Of a DNA stretch of 10,978 nt, positions 1 to 6,012 are shown one piece after another. Made by a program: the position numbers and the translations under genes. The notes under the pieces were generated by a model that saw nothing but the letters and a program-made list of their open reading frames with translations, searched no databases and was not told where the DNA came from. The stretch's first letter is position 1; each line of letters begins with the position of its first letter. The stretch is from DATARH01 sp035504235 (GTDB lineage Bacteria > Pseudomonadota > Alphaproteobacteria > ATCC43930 > CGMCC-115725): assembly GCA_035504235.1 (NCBI GenBank), contig DATJSH010000199.1, positions 1 through 10,978 of the forward strand, written 5' to 3'.

Positions 1-6
1 TCATAC
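1..6 (+). promoter_or_regulatory. Candidate right half of a NikR operator
   Basis: The first six bases are TCATAC, identical to the right half of the known NikR recognition sequence GTATGA-N16-TCATAC. It ends 20 bases before the nikR start codon, where an autoregulatory operator would block transcription or ribosome loading. The left half would lie outside the window, so only half of the dyad is seen. A six-base match alone is weak; its position in front of a nikR gene is what makes it credible. Confidence 0.45.
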
Positions 7-26
7 TATCGCGGAGGTTTCTCGCG

Positions 27-503
27 ATGCAACGCATAACCGTCACGATTGACGACGAGCTGCTGGCGGCCATCGACCGGGTGATCGCGGAGCGCGGCTA
101 TCAGAACCGCTCGGAAGCGATCCGCGATCTGGCGCGCGCCGGCATGACCGAGCTGGAGGAAACGGCGGCGACTCAGCGTGAGGGCGTCGCGGCGCTCGTC
201 TACGTCTACGACCACGAAGGCCGCGAGCTGGCGAAGCGGCTGACCCGCTCCTTCCATGACCACCACGATCTGTCGCTGGCGACGATGCACGTGCATCTCG
301 ACCACGAAAGCTGTCTCGAGGTCGCCGTGCTTCGCGGCGGCATGGATGACATCCGCCACTTCGCCGAGCACGTCATCTCCGAACGCGGCGTCCGCCATGG
401 GCGGCTCGTCGCAGTACCGGTCGAGCTCTCGGTGGAAAGCCACCCGCACGGCGGAGACCTGGGCCGGCGGCATGTTCACACCCATGTGCGGGAAGCCGGG
501 TAA
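27..503 (+). CDS. nikR: Nickel-responsive transcriptional regulator NikR
   Basis: This 158-residue protein is a NikR-family repressor: a cytoplasmic tetramer that binds Ni(II) and then represses nickel-uptake genes. Residues 1-45 form the ribbon-helix-helix DNA-binding domain (start MQRITVTIDD, then RGYQNRSEAIRD, nearly the same as the E. coli protein). Residues 55-135 form the ACT-like nickel-binding domain. The four square-planar nickel ligands of E. coli NikR (His76, His87, His89, Cys95) correspond here to His77, His88, His90 and Cys96 in the stretch FHDHHDLS...MHVHLDHESC. The C-terminal tail (about 138-154) has additional histidines, as in some alphaproteobacterial homologues. The ATG is preceded by a GGAGG ribosome site with a 9-base spacer. 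No nickel transporter gene is in the window; one may lie upstream. A NikR half-operator at 1-6 suggests autoregulation. The family assignment is secure. Confidence 0.95.
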   Translation: MQRITVTIDDELLAAIDRVIAERGYQNRSEAIRDLARAGMTELEETAATQREGVAALVYVYDHEGRELAKRLTRSFHDHHDLSLATMHVHLDHESCLEVAVLRGGMDDIRHFAEHVISERGVRHGRLVAVPVELSVESHPHGGDLGRRHVHTHVREAG

Positions 504-524
504 CCGCTGGCGCCTTTCCTGGTT

Positions 525-554
525 CTTGAACCTCCTACCTGCGATTTACATATT
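525..554 (+). promoter_or_regulatory. Candidate promoter for the protease-cbpA-cbpM operon
   Basis: In the 124-base gap after nikR, CTTGAAC (525-531) and CATATT (549-554) are separated by 17 bases. This fits a sigma-70-type promoter, and the CTTGAA plus C-TAT pattern also resembles the alphaproteobacterial heat-shock sigma factor RpoH consensus as I recall it. Transcription would start near 561, leaving a leader of about 65 bases. The -35 element sits inside a short dyad GGTTC-TT-GAACC (521-532), which might also be an operator. This is inference from sequence only. Confidence 0.45.
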
Positions 555-627
555 AGCGCGGGAAATTATCCTCACCACGCGGCGTTTTTGTAGCGTCGTT
601 GCATGCATTCGCGACAGGATCAGACGG

Positions 628-1755
628 ATGAAGCGGCTGTTGTCGGCGCTTGTGCTGATGGGCGGGATTGCGGCCATCGTGGCGATGGCGGTGGTCCGTC
701 CGCTTTCGGCGGCGGCGCCGATCCCGGAATTTGCTGGCGGTGTGGTGCCGAGCCTCGCGCCGATGCTGAAGAGCGTTACCCCCGGCGTCGTCAACATCGC
801 CGTCAAGGGGCGCCAGCGCATCCAGAACCCGCTGTTGGAAGACCCGTTCTTCCGCCGCTTCTTCAACGTCCCGCAGGGACAGCAGAATTACGCGGAGACC
901 CAGGCGACCGGCTCGGGGGTCATCGTCGACGCCGCGCAGGGCTATGTGCTGACCAACGCGCATGTCATCGCCAACGAGACCTCGATCGCCGTCACCACCA
1001 AGGACAACAGGCGCTTCGCCGCGAAGCTCGTCGGCCGCGATACCGAAACCGATGTCGCGGTGCTGAAGATCGACAGCGAGCATCTAAGCGCCGTGCCGCT
1101 CGGCGACTCGGACAAGCTTCAGGTCGGCGATTTTGTCGTCGCGATCGGCAATCCGTTCGGGCTCGGTCAGACTGTGACCTCGGGCATCGTCAGTGCGCTC
1201 GGACGCAGCGGGCTCGGGATCGAGGGCTATGAGGATTTCATCCAGACCGATGCCTCGATCAATCCGGGTAATTCGGGCGGCGCGCTTGTCGATTTGAAGG
1301 GCGACCTCGTCGGCATCAACACCGCGATCCTGGCGCCGGGCGGCGGCAACATCGGCATCGGCTTCGCGGTGCCGATCAACATGGCGCGCAAGGTGATGGA
1401 CCAGCTGATCCGCTACGGCGAGGTGAAACGCGGCCGCATCGGCGTCTCGATCCAGGACCTGACCCCCGACCTCGCTCAGGCGATGGACACCAAGCAGACC
1501 AACGGCGCGGTGATCGCCAAGGTCGAGCCGGGCTCTTCGGCCGACCATGCCGGGCTGAAGAGCGGCGATCTGGTGACCGCCGCCGACGGCGTCATGGTCC
1601 ACAGCGGGACGCAATTACGCGATGCGATCGGCCTCACGCGCGTCGGCGACGATGTTAGTCTCACCATCGACCGCAACGGCAGCGAGCGCACCGTCGCGGT
1701 CAAGGTCGAGATGGCGCAGCAGAGCGCCAACCAGTCCCAGCAATCGGTGCGCTGA
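628..1755 (+). CDS. Periplasmic Deg/HtrA-type serine protease, one PDZ domain
   Basis: This 375-residue S1C-family serine endopeptidase is expected to degrade misfolded proteins in the periplasm. Residues 1-29 are a signal peptide or anchor (MKRLL, hydrophobic core, then LSAAA just before PIPEF). The trypsin-like domain spans about 45-260. The catalytic triad is His112 (LTNAHVI), Asp142 (ETDVAVLKI) and Ser216 (NPGNSGGAL). One PDZ domain covers about 268-360 (starting GRIGVSIQDLTP), followed by a short Gln/Ser-rich tail. DegP and DegQ usually have two PDZ domains and about 450-500 residues. This architecture matches DegS in length, but the short loop with EDPFFRRFF is DegQ/DegP-like, so no symbol is assigned. 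The ATG at 628 was chosen because the signal peptide begins there and AGGA lies 8 bases upstream; the open frame continues upstream to 256 over nikR but encodes nothing recognisable. The stop is 11 bases before the next gene, so an operon is likely. Confidence 0.92.
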   Translation: MKRLLSALVLMGGIAAIVAMAVVRPLSAAAPIPEFAGGVVPSLAPMLKSVTPGVVNIAVKGRQRIQNPLLEDPFFRRFFNVPQGQQNYAETQATGSGVIVDAAQGYVLTNAHVIANETSIAVTTKDNRRFAAKLVGRDTETDVAVLKIDSEHLSAVPLGDSDKLQVGDFVVAIGNPFGLGQTVTSGIVSALGRSGLGIEGYEDFIQTDASINPGNSGGALVDLKGDLVGINTAILAPGGGNIGIGFAVPINMARKVMDQLIRYGEVKRGRIGVSIQDLTPDLAQAMDTKQTNGAVIAKVEPGSSADHAGLKSGDLVTAADGVMVHSGTQLRDAIGLTRVGDDVSLTIDRNGSERTVAVKVEMAQQSANQSQQSVR

Positions 1756-1766
1756 GGCGGACCGCG

Positions 1767-2693
1767 ATGGCGCAAACCCCTTACGAGGTACTTGGCGTCA
1801 AGCCCGACGCCAGCCCCGACGACATCCGCAAGTCCTATCGCAAACTGGCGAAAGAGCTGCACCCTGACCTCAACCCCGGCAAGCCCGACGCCGAAGCCCG
1901 CTTCAAGACCGTGACCGCCGCCTATGATCTCTTGTCCGACGCCGACAAGCGGGCGCGCTATGACCGCGGCGAGATCGACGAAAGCGGCGCCGAACGGCCT
2001 CGCTACTCCTATCGCCCGCATGCCGAGGGCGCGCAGGGCTGGAAATACGGCCCACAAGGCGAGATGAATGCCGAGGAGCTGGACGACATCCTATCAATGT
2101 TCGGCGGAATGCGGGGGGCGCGGCGCGCCCGCGGCGCCAGCGGCGAGCCGTTCCCAATGCCGGGCGGCGACCGGCTCTATTTGCTGACGGTCGATTTCGT
2201 CGAGGCCGCGGCGGGAGCCAAGAAGCGGCTGTCGCTGGCGCCGGACAACTGGCTCGACGTGACCATCCCGCCGGGCATCGAAACCGGCCAGGTGCTGCGC
2301 CTCAAGGGCAAGGGCGATCCCGGCATCGGCGGCGGACCGGCCGGCGACGCGATGATCGAGGTGCGGGTCGCGCCCCATGCGTATTTCCGCCGCGACGGCG
2401 ACAACGTCCTCGTCGAGCTGCCGGTAAGCCTCGCCGAGGCGGTGCTCGGCGGACGCATCACGGTGCCGACGGTGACCGGACCGGTGTCGATGACGATCCC
2501 CAAGGGTTCGGACAGCGGCGCGCAATTGCGGTTGCGCGGCAAGGGCATCCATCGCCGCGGCCATCCCGAGGGCGACCAGATCGTCACACTGAAAGTGGTG
2601 ATCGGCGACAGCGGCGATGACGAGCTCGCCGCGTTCCTCAAAGGCTGGGCGCAGAAGCATGCTTCCGATCCGCGCCGCGGGATGACACCATGA
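1767..2693 (+). CDS. cbpA: CbpA-type DnaJ co-chaperone (class II J-protein)
   Basis: This 308-residue J-protein should stimulate the DnaK ATPase and deliver unfolded clients; E. coli CbpA (306 residues) additionally binds DNA. The J-domain occupies residues 4-67 with the essential HPD motif at 32-34 and the helix IV stretch ADKRARYDRG. A Gly/Met-containing linker (about 95-130) follows, and then the two C-terminal beta-barrel domains (about 135-210 and 215-290), with typical phrases such as VTIPPGIETGQVLRLKGKG and MTIPKGSDSGAQLRLRGKG. There is no zinc-finger with CxxCxGxG repeats, which excludes DnaJ proper. The ribosome site GAGGCGG (1754-1760) overlaps the stop codon of the protease gene, suggesting coupled translation. 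The immediate cbpM neighbour supports the CbpA assignment. Confidence in the family is high. Confidence 0.92.
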   Translation: MAQTPYEVLGVKPDASPDDIRKSYRKLAKELHPDLNPGKPDAEARFKTVTAAYDLLSDADKRARYDRGEIDESGAERPRYSYRPHAEGAQGWKYGPQGEMNAEELDDILSMFGGMRGARRARGASGEPFPMPGGDRLYLLTVDFVEAAAGAKKRLSLAPDNWLDVTIPPGIETGQVLRLKGKGDPGIGGGPAGDAMIEVRVAPHAYFRRDGDNVLVELPVSLAEAVLGGRITVPTVTGPVSMTIPKGSDSGAQLRLRGKGIHRRGHPEGDQIVTLKVVIGDSGDDELAAFLKGWAQKHASDPRRGMTP

Positions 2694-3022
2694 TCGGCTT
2701 TGACGAGCTGCTCCTTCGCCTGCGCGGGCTCGAGCGCCGCGAGCTCACCCGCTGGGTCGAGAACCGCTGGGTCCTGCCGGAGCGCCGGGCCGAAACCTGG
2801 GTATTCCACGAGGTCGATGTCGCGCGGGTCGAGCTGATTGTCGACATACGCCGCGATTTCGCGATCGACGACGAGGCGATGGGACTGGTGCTCGGCCTCC
2901 TCGACCAGGTCTACGATTTGCGTCGCCAGATGCGCCGGCTGTGCGATGCCGTCGCGACCCAGCCGCTGGAGGTGCAGGATGCCATCCGGCGCGCTTTGCC
3001 GCGCAAGCCGAACGGCGAGTAG
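2690..3022 (+). CDS. cbpM: Chaperone modulator CbpM
   Basis: This 110-residue protein resembles CbpM, a small cytoplasmic protein that binds the J-domain of CbpA and inhibits both its co-chaperone and its DNA-binding activity. Residues 4-60 look like a MerR-type winged-helix fragment (LRRELTRWVENRWVLP, then the conserved TWVFHEVDVARVEL). Residues 60-90 form a helix rich in Arg, Leu and Gln (LVLGLLDQVYDLRRQMRRL) that may be a coiled coil. Its length is close to E. coli CbpM (101 residues). Its ATG overlaps the cbpA stop codon in an ATGA arrangement, which favours coupled, balanced synthesis of the two partners. Sequence conservation in the family is low, so the gene order carries part of the evidence. 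Confidence 0.87.
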   Translation: MIGFDELLLRLRGLERRELTRWVENRWVLPERRAETWVFHEVDVARVELIVDIRRDFAIDDEAMGLVLGLLDQVYDLRRQMRRLCDAVATQPLEVQDAIRRALPRKPNGE

Positions 3023-3044
3023 GTCTTTCGCGAATTCAGCGCTC

Positions 3045-3064
3045 GTTAATCGTAAGCCCTTAAC
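3045..3064. promoter_or_regulatory. GTTAA-N10-TTAAC dyad upstream of the histidine kinase
   Basis: The intergenic stretch between cbpM and the kinase gene contains GTTAA (3045-3049) and TTAAC (3060-3064), an inverted repeat with a 10-base centre, 90 bases before the chosen kinase start. The half-sites resemble those of the alphaproteobacterial cell-cycle regulator CtrA, but the CtrA consensus is a direct TTAA-N7-TTAA(C) and the spacing here is 10. It is best called an unassigned operator-like dyad. Confidence 0.25.
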
Positions 3065-3153
3065 AATCGCGGCAAGGCGCGACGCCCGGGGGCAGGGTTC
3101 TGGGGGCAGAATCATTGGGCTCGCAGTCGCCTGGGAGCGGTTGGGGTTTGCGG

Positions 3154-4920
3154 ATGTTGCGGGTGACTTCGATCCTGACCGGCGGCGGGGCGCGGCGCAT
3201 CATCATCGCCGGCGCGCTGCTGATCGCCGTCACGCTGGCGGGCGCCGGGCTCAGCCTCTGGGACCTTTACGACAACGCGATCGGCGCATCGCGCCAAAAC
3301 ACCGTCAACCTCGATCTCGTGCTCGCCGAGGAGCTGTCGCGTTCGCTGGAATCGGTGGATCTCGTGCTCGGCGAAGCGACCCAGCGCATCTCCCATTCGA
3401 GTGTCGCCACGCCGGAGGAGTTTCGCCATGAAATGGCGAGCGAGGCGACGCACGATTTTCTCGTCAATCGTCTGCAGGCCTTGCCGCAACTGAATGCGCT
3501 GTTCCTCACCGATGCGGTCGGCATTCAAGTCAATTCATCGAATTTCTGGCCCGTGCCGCCGACCAATCTTGCCGCTCAGAGCTCCTTCAAGGATGCCGGG
3601 AAGGCCGACGCTGACGTGCTGGTCATCAGCGCGCCCAGCAAAAGCTGGACGACCGGGCGCTGGTCGCTGTTCCTTTCGCGCCGCATCGAAAGTCGCGCCG
3701 GCGTCTTTCTCGGCACGGTGCAGGCGGTGATCGAGCTGCACTATTTCGAGAATTTCTACAAGACGATCAGCATGCCGGCAGACGGCTCCGTGTCGATCGT
3801 GCGGCGCGACGGACTGGTGTTGTTCCGTGATCCAGCGATGGACCAAGCGCTCGGAACTTACATCCCGCGCGGTGCGCCGTGGTACGACGTCGTCGCCCAA
3901 GGCGGCGGAGCCTATGAAACCGCCGGGTTCCTTGACGGTCTCAGACGCGAGATCGCCGTGAGCCCGGTCAAGGACTACCCGCTCGTCATGGCGGTGACGG
4001 TGCCTCGATATACTGCGCTGGCGGCGTGGCGCCGTCAGGCGGCGTTCATCGGTTTCGGTACGCTCTGCGCTGTCGTCATGTTCGCGATTCTGTTCGGCTC
4101 TCTGGCGGTGCAGTTCGGGCGCCTCGAAAAATCCGAGCAGGCGCTGTCGACGGCACTGACCCGAACCGAACGGGCAGACCGGGCGAAGTCCGACTTTCTC
4201 GGCCGGATGAGCCACGAGCTGCGCACGCCGTTGAACGCGATCATCGGCTTTTCCGAGGTCATTGTCGCTCAGCTGTTTGGCCCGCTCGGCTCGCCGAAAT
4301 ACAAGGAATATGCCGAGGACATTCTGCGCTCCGGGCGTTTCCTGCACGATCTGATCAGCGACATGCTCGACATGGTCAAGATCGAGGCGGGCCATCGCAA
4401 CCTGCAGCTCGAACAGTTTGCCTTTGCCGGAGATATCGACGAGGCGCTGCGCATGCTGCGGCCGCGCGCCGAGACCGGGCAGGTCGCGCTCAACCTCGAT
4501 GCCTTCGACGCGCCGCCGACGATTAGCGCCGAGCGCCGCGCGTTCAAGCAGATCGTGCTCAATCTAATCGGTAACGCGGTCAAATTCACTCCGCCCGGCG
4601 GCACGGTGACCGTGCGCCTGTCGTCGTTGGACGGTGACGCGCTGATGCAGGTCATCGATACCGGGGTCGGCATCTCCGCGGCCAATCTCGAAAAGCTTGG
4701 CACCCCGTTCTTCCGGGTCGAGAACAACCCGCACCAGGCGAGCACCGAAGGCACCGGCCTCGGCGTCGCATTGACCAAATCACTGATCGAGCTGCACGGC
4801 TGGCGGGTCGCTTTCGCCAGCGAACTCGGCCAGGGAACGACCGTTACCGTCACGCTGCCGGGAGCCGGCAAGAAAGCGGCGGAACATACCGAGCCCGAAA
4901 TCGCTGAACTGGTGGCCTGA
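3154..4920 (+). CDS. Membrane sensor histidine kinase, cache-like sensor domain, PleC/DivJ-type core
   Basis: This 588-residue inner-membrane kinase should autophosphorylate on a histidine and pass the phosphate to a response regulator. Transmembrane segment 1 is at about 15-36. An extracytoplasmic region of about 255 residues follows, with the size and layout of a double cache (PDC) sensor. Transmembrane segment 2 is at about 296-320. A short coiled-coil linker leads straight into HisKA with phospho-acceptor His354 (SHELRTPLNAIIGFSE); I see no HAMP or PAS domain. The next stretch, FGPLGSPKYKEYAEDI (375-390), is characteristic of alphaproteobacterial PleC/DivJ-like kinases. The ATPase domain has the N box (NLIGNAVKFTP, 470-480), the G1 box (DTGVGIS, 502-508) and the G2 box (GTGLGVAL, 533-540), all intact. 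The ATG at 3154 was preferred, although its ribosome site is poor. An in-frame TTG at 3115 has GGGGGCAG about 6 bases upstream and would add 13 residues. No response regulator is in the window, so its partner and signal are unknown. Confidence 0.9.
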   Translation: MLRVTSILTGGGARRIIIAGALLIAVTLAGAGLSLWDLYDNAIGASRQNTVNLDLVLAEELSRSLESVDLVLGEATQRISHSSVATPEEFRHEMASEATHDFLVNRLQALPQLNALFLTDAVGIQVNSSNFWPVPPTNLAAQSSFKDAGKADADVLVISAPSKSWTTGRWSLFLSRRIESRAGVFLGTVQAVIELHYFENFYKTISMPADGSVSIVRRDGLVLFRDPAMDQALGTYIPRGAPWYDVVAQGGGAYETAGFLDGLRREIAVSPVKDYPLVMAVTVPRYTALAAWRRQAAFIGFGTLCAVVMFAILFGSLAVQFGRLEKSEQALSTALTRTERADRAKSDFLGRMSHELRTPLNAIIGFSEVIVAQLFGPLGSPKYKEYAEDILRSGRFLHDLISDMLDMVKIEAGHRNLQLEQFAFAGDIDEALRMLRPRAETGQVALNLDAFDAPPTISAERRAFKQIVLNLIGNAVKFTPPGGTVTVRLSSLDGDALMQVIDTGVGISAANLEKLGTPFFRVENNPHQASTEGTGLGVALTKSLIELHGWRVAFASELGQGTTVTVTLPGAGKKAAEHTEPEIAELVA

Positions 4921-4931
4921 AAGCTACCGCG

Positions 4932-5441
4932 TCATTTGGTGAAAGTGCCGAGAAGGATGTCGCGAGCTCCTTCGTTGCCGTCGAGCGCCCGCAGTTGCCG
5001 CTTGCTGATCTTCCAGCCCCCGCCGGTGCGCACGAAATCCCAGCGATTGGCCGAGACGCGGTGGATGTGGAAACCGCGGGTCCTGCCGTGATTGGGCACC
5101 TCGAACTCGGGTCCCACCCGGTCCGGCACGAGAATCTGCAGATACGAGATGGCAAAGGCGGTGTCGCCGGTGATGCGCACATAGGGCAGCCCGGCGAAAT
5201 GCGCCAGGCCTTGGCCGATGGCCCGCATGTGCTCGGGATTGTCGATGCCGCCGGCGCTCGTGCTTTGCCGCTGCGGGCCACCGAACTCGGCGCCGCGGTC
5301 GAACGTACCGTCCTCGGTCCACGCATTAGCGACATGGGCGCGCGAGCCGGTGTCGGCGCTTGGCGGGTGGCTGGCAATCAAATTGTAGATTTCGAGCCGG
5401 TCTTCGATCTCCTGGATGCGCTGTTCCAAGCTCTTCGCCAT
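4932..5441 (-). CDS. SnoaL-like / NTF2-fold protein
   Basis: This 169-residue protein resembles the SnoaL-like (NTF2-fold) family, a cone-shaped barrel used by polyketide cyclases, dehydratases, small dioxygenase subunits and many uncharacterised proteins. An N-terminal helix (SLEQRIQEIEDRLEIYNLI, 4-22) is followed by an acidic stretch NAWTEDGTFDRG (39-50), where family members often start their pocket, then a histidine-bearing helix (HMRAIGQGLAHF, 71-82) and beta strands ending in WDFVRTGGGWKISKRQL (134-150). No specific substrate can be named. The ATG at 5441 was chosen because GGAGG lies 6 bases upstream; the frame stays open upstream only because it runs into the palindromic repeat. Its stop converges on the histidine kinase stop with 11 bases between and no visible terminator. 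It could be cotranscribed with the TerB-like gene. Confidence 0.75.
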   Translation of the reverse strand: MAKSLEQRIQEIEDRLEIYNLIASHPPSADTGSRAHVANAWTEDGTFDRGAEFGGPQRQSTSAGGIDNPEHMRAIGQGLAHFAGLPYVRITGDTAFAISYLQILVPDRVGPEFEVPNHGRTRGFHIHRVSANRWDFVRTGGGWKISKRQLRALDGNEGARDILLGTFTK

Positions 5442-5459
5442 CGCCGCCTCCGTATTGGC

Positions 5460-5544
5460 GTCATTGCGAGGAATCGAAGGCGACGCGGCAATCTCGGTCG
5501 GGTGCGCCCCTGGGGAGAGATTGCTTCGCTGCGCTCGCAATGAC
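5460..5544. repeat. 85-base dyad repeat (rhizobial intergenic palindromic element)
   Basis: The outer arms GTCATTGCGAG (5460-5470) and CTCGCAATGAC (5534-5544) are perfect inverted repeats of 11 bases. The inner arms CAATCTC (5489-5495) and GAGATTG (5517-5523) are perfect over 7 bases. The stretches between the paired arms differ in length (18 versus 10 bases), so the hairpin has an asymmetric bulge. The sequence resembles a dispersed palindrome I recall from Bradyrhizobium-like genomes, usually in intergenic DNA. It fills most of the 111-base gap between the TerB-like and SnoaL-like genes. As RNA it could fold into a long stem that ends or attenuates transcription or protects a 3' end. Confidence 0.8.
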
Positions 5545-5552
5545 AGGGAAAA

Positions 5553-5957
5553 CTAGACCTGCTGGAACCGGGCGCGTGTGCCGCGCTCGATCGCCGCGGC
5601 AATCAGCCGGTCGATCTCGAAGCGGTCGCGCATCAGTTCGAGCACCTGCAGCTCGTCCTGTGTCGCCGCGCCGTCGGAAGCGATGAGGTCGCAGGCGATC
5701 GCATAAGCGGTCTCGCGCAGCCGCGCCGGCAGCGCCGCCTTGATCGCGTCAAGGGTCCCGTCGAGACCGTCATCCTTGCCCAGCAACTCGGCGCAGCCGT
5801 TGAGGTGGGTGGCGAGCTTGCTGCGGTCGAAGCCGCGAAACACAGGCAGATGGCCGACAATATCGCCGATGATGTTGCGCTCGGTGGCGCCGATCCGGCT
5901 TTCGGCGCCGGTGACGATGACCATCGTGTAGATCAGCGCGCCGTGAGGGTCGAGCAT
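5553..5957 (-). CDS. TerB-like protein (tellurite resistance TerB family)
   Basis: This 134-residue protein belongs to the TerB-like helical family, also seen in the N-terminal region of DjlA. TerB domains are small helical bundles that often sit near the membrane and bind metal through acidic residues. Residues 4-40 (ALIYTMVIVTGAE, then ERNIIGDIVGHLPVF) and 82-112 (ETAYAIACDLIASDGAATQDELQVLELMRD) form two related helical halves. The second half keeps the characteristic DG...T.DE acidic loop (95-102), while the first half is degraded at the same place (GAESRIGATE). The ATG at 5957 has AAGGA about 8 bases upstream. It lies 55 bases downstream of the helicase gene on the same strand and may share its transcript. 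An actual role in tellurite resistance is not implied: no other ter genes are present. Confidence 0.82.
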   Translation of the reverse strand: MLDPHGALIYTMVIVTGAESRIGATERNIIGDIVGHLPVFRGFDRSKLATHLNGCAELLGKDDGLDGTLDAIKAALPARLRETAYAIACDLIASDGAATQDELQVLELMRDRFEIDRLIAAAIERGTRARFQQV

Positions 5958-6012
5958 AATCCGGTCCTTTTTCGTGAAATCCGCGGACAGATGATGACGT
6001 TAACGGCGATGG

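Noticed and set aside
256..627. Upstream extension of the protease frame by 124 residues over nikR
   Set aside because: The extension lies in another frame of a well-conserved nikR gene, and the signal peptide starts cleanly at the ATG at 628.
3046..3064. Canonical CtrA binding site
   Set aside because: The CtrA consensus needs a 7-base spacer between direct TTAA half-sites; here the spacer is 10, so only an unassigned dyad is reported.
2177..3115. 312-codon minus-strand frame opposite cbpA and cbpM
   Set aside because: It is antisense to two recognisable genes, shows only low-complexity Arg/Ser/Pro-rich sequence, and fits the expectation of open antisense frames in GC-rich DNA.
3535..4395. 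286-codon minus-strand frame opposite the histidine kinase
   Set aside because: Antisense shadow of a gene with intact kinase motifs; no recognisable domain.
5442..5540. 33-residue N-terminal extension of the SnoaL-like protein
   Set aside because: It translates the palindromic repeat; the internal ATG at 5441 has a strong ribosome site.
5553..5957. Tellurite resistance operon
   Set aside because: Only one TerB-like domain protein is present; no terA, terC, terD or terZ homologue is in the window.
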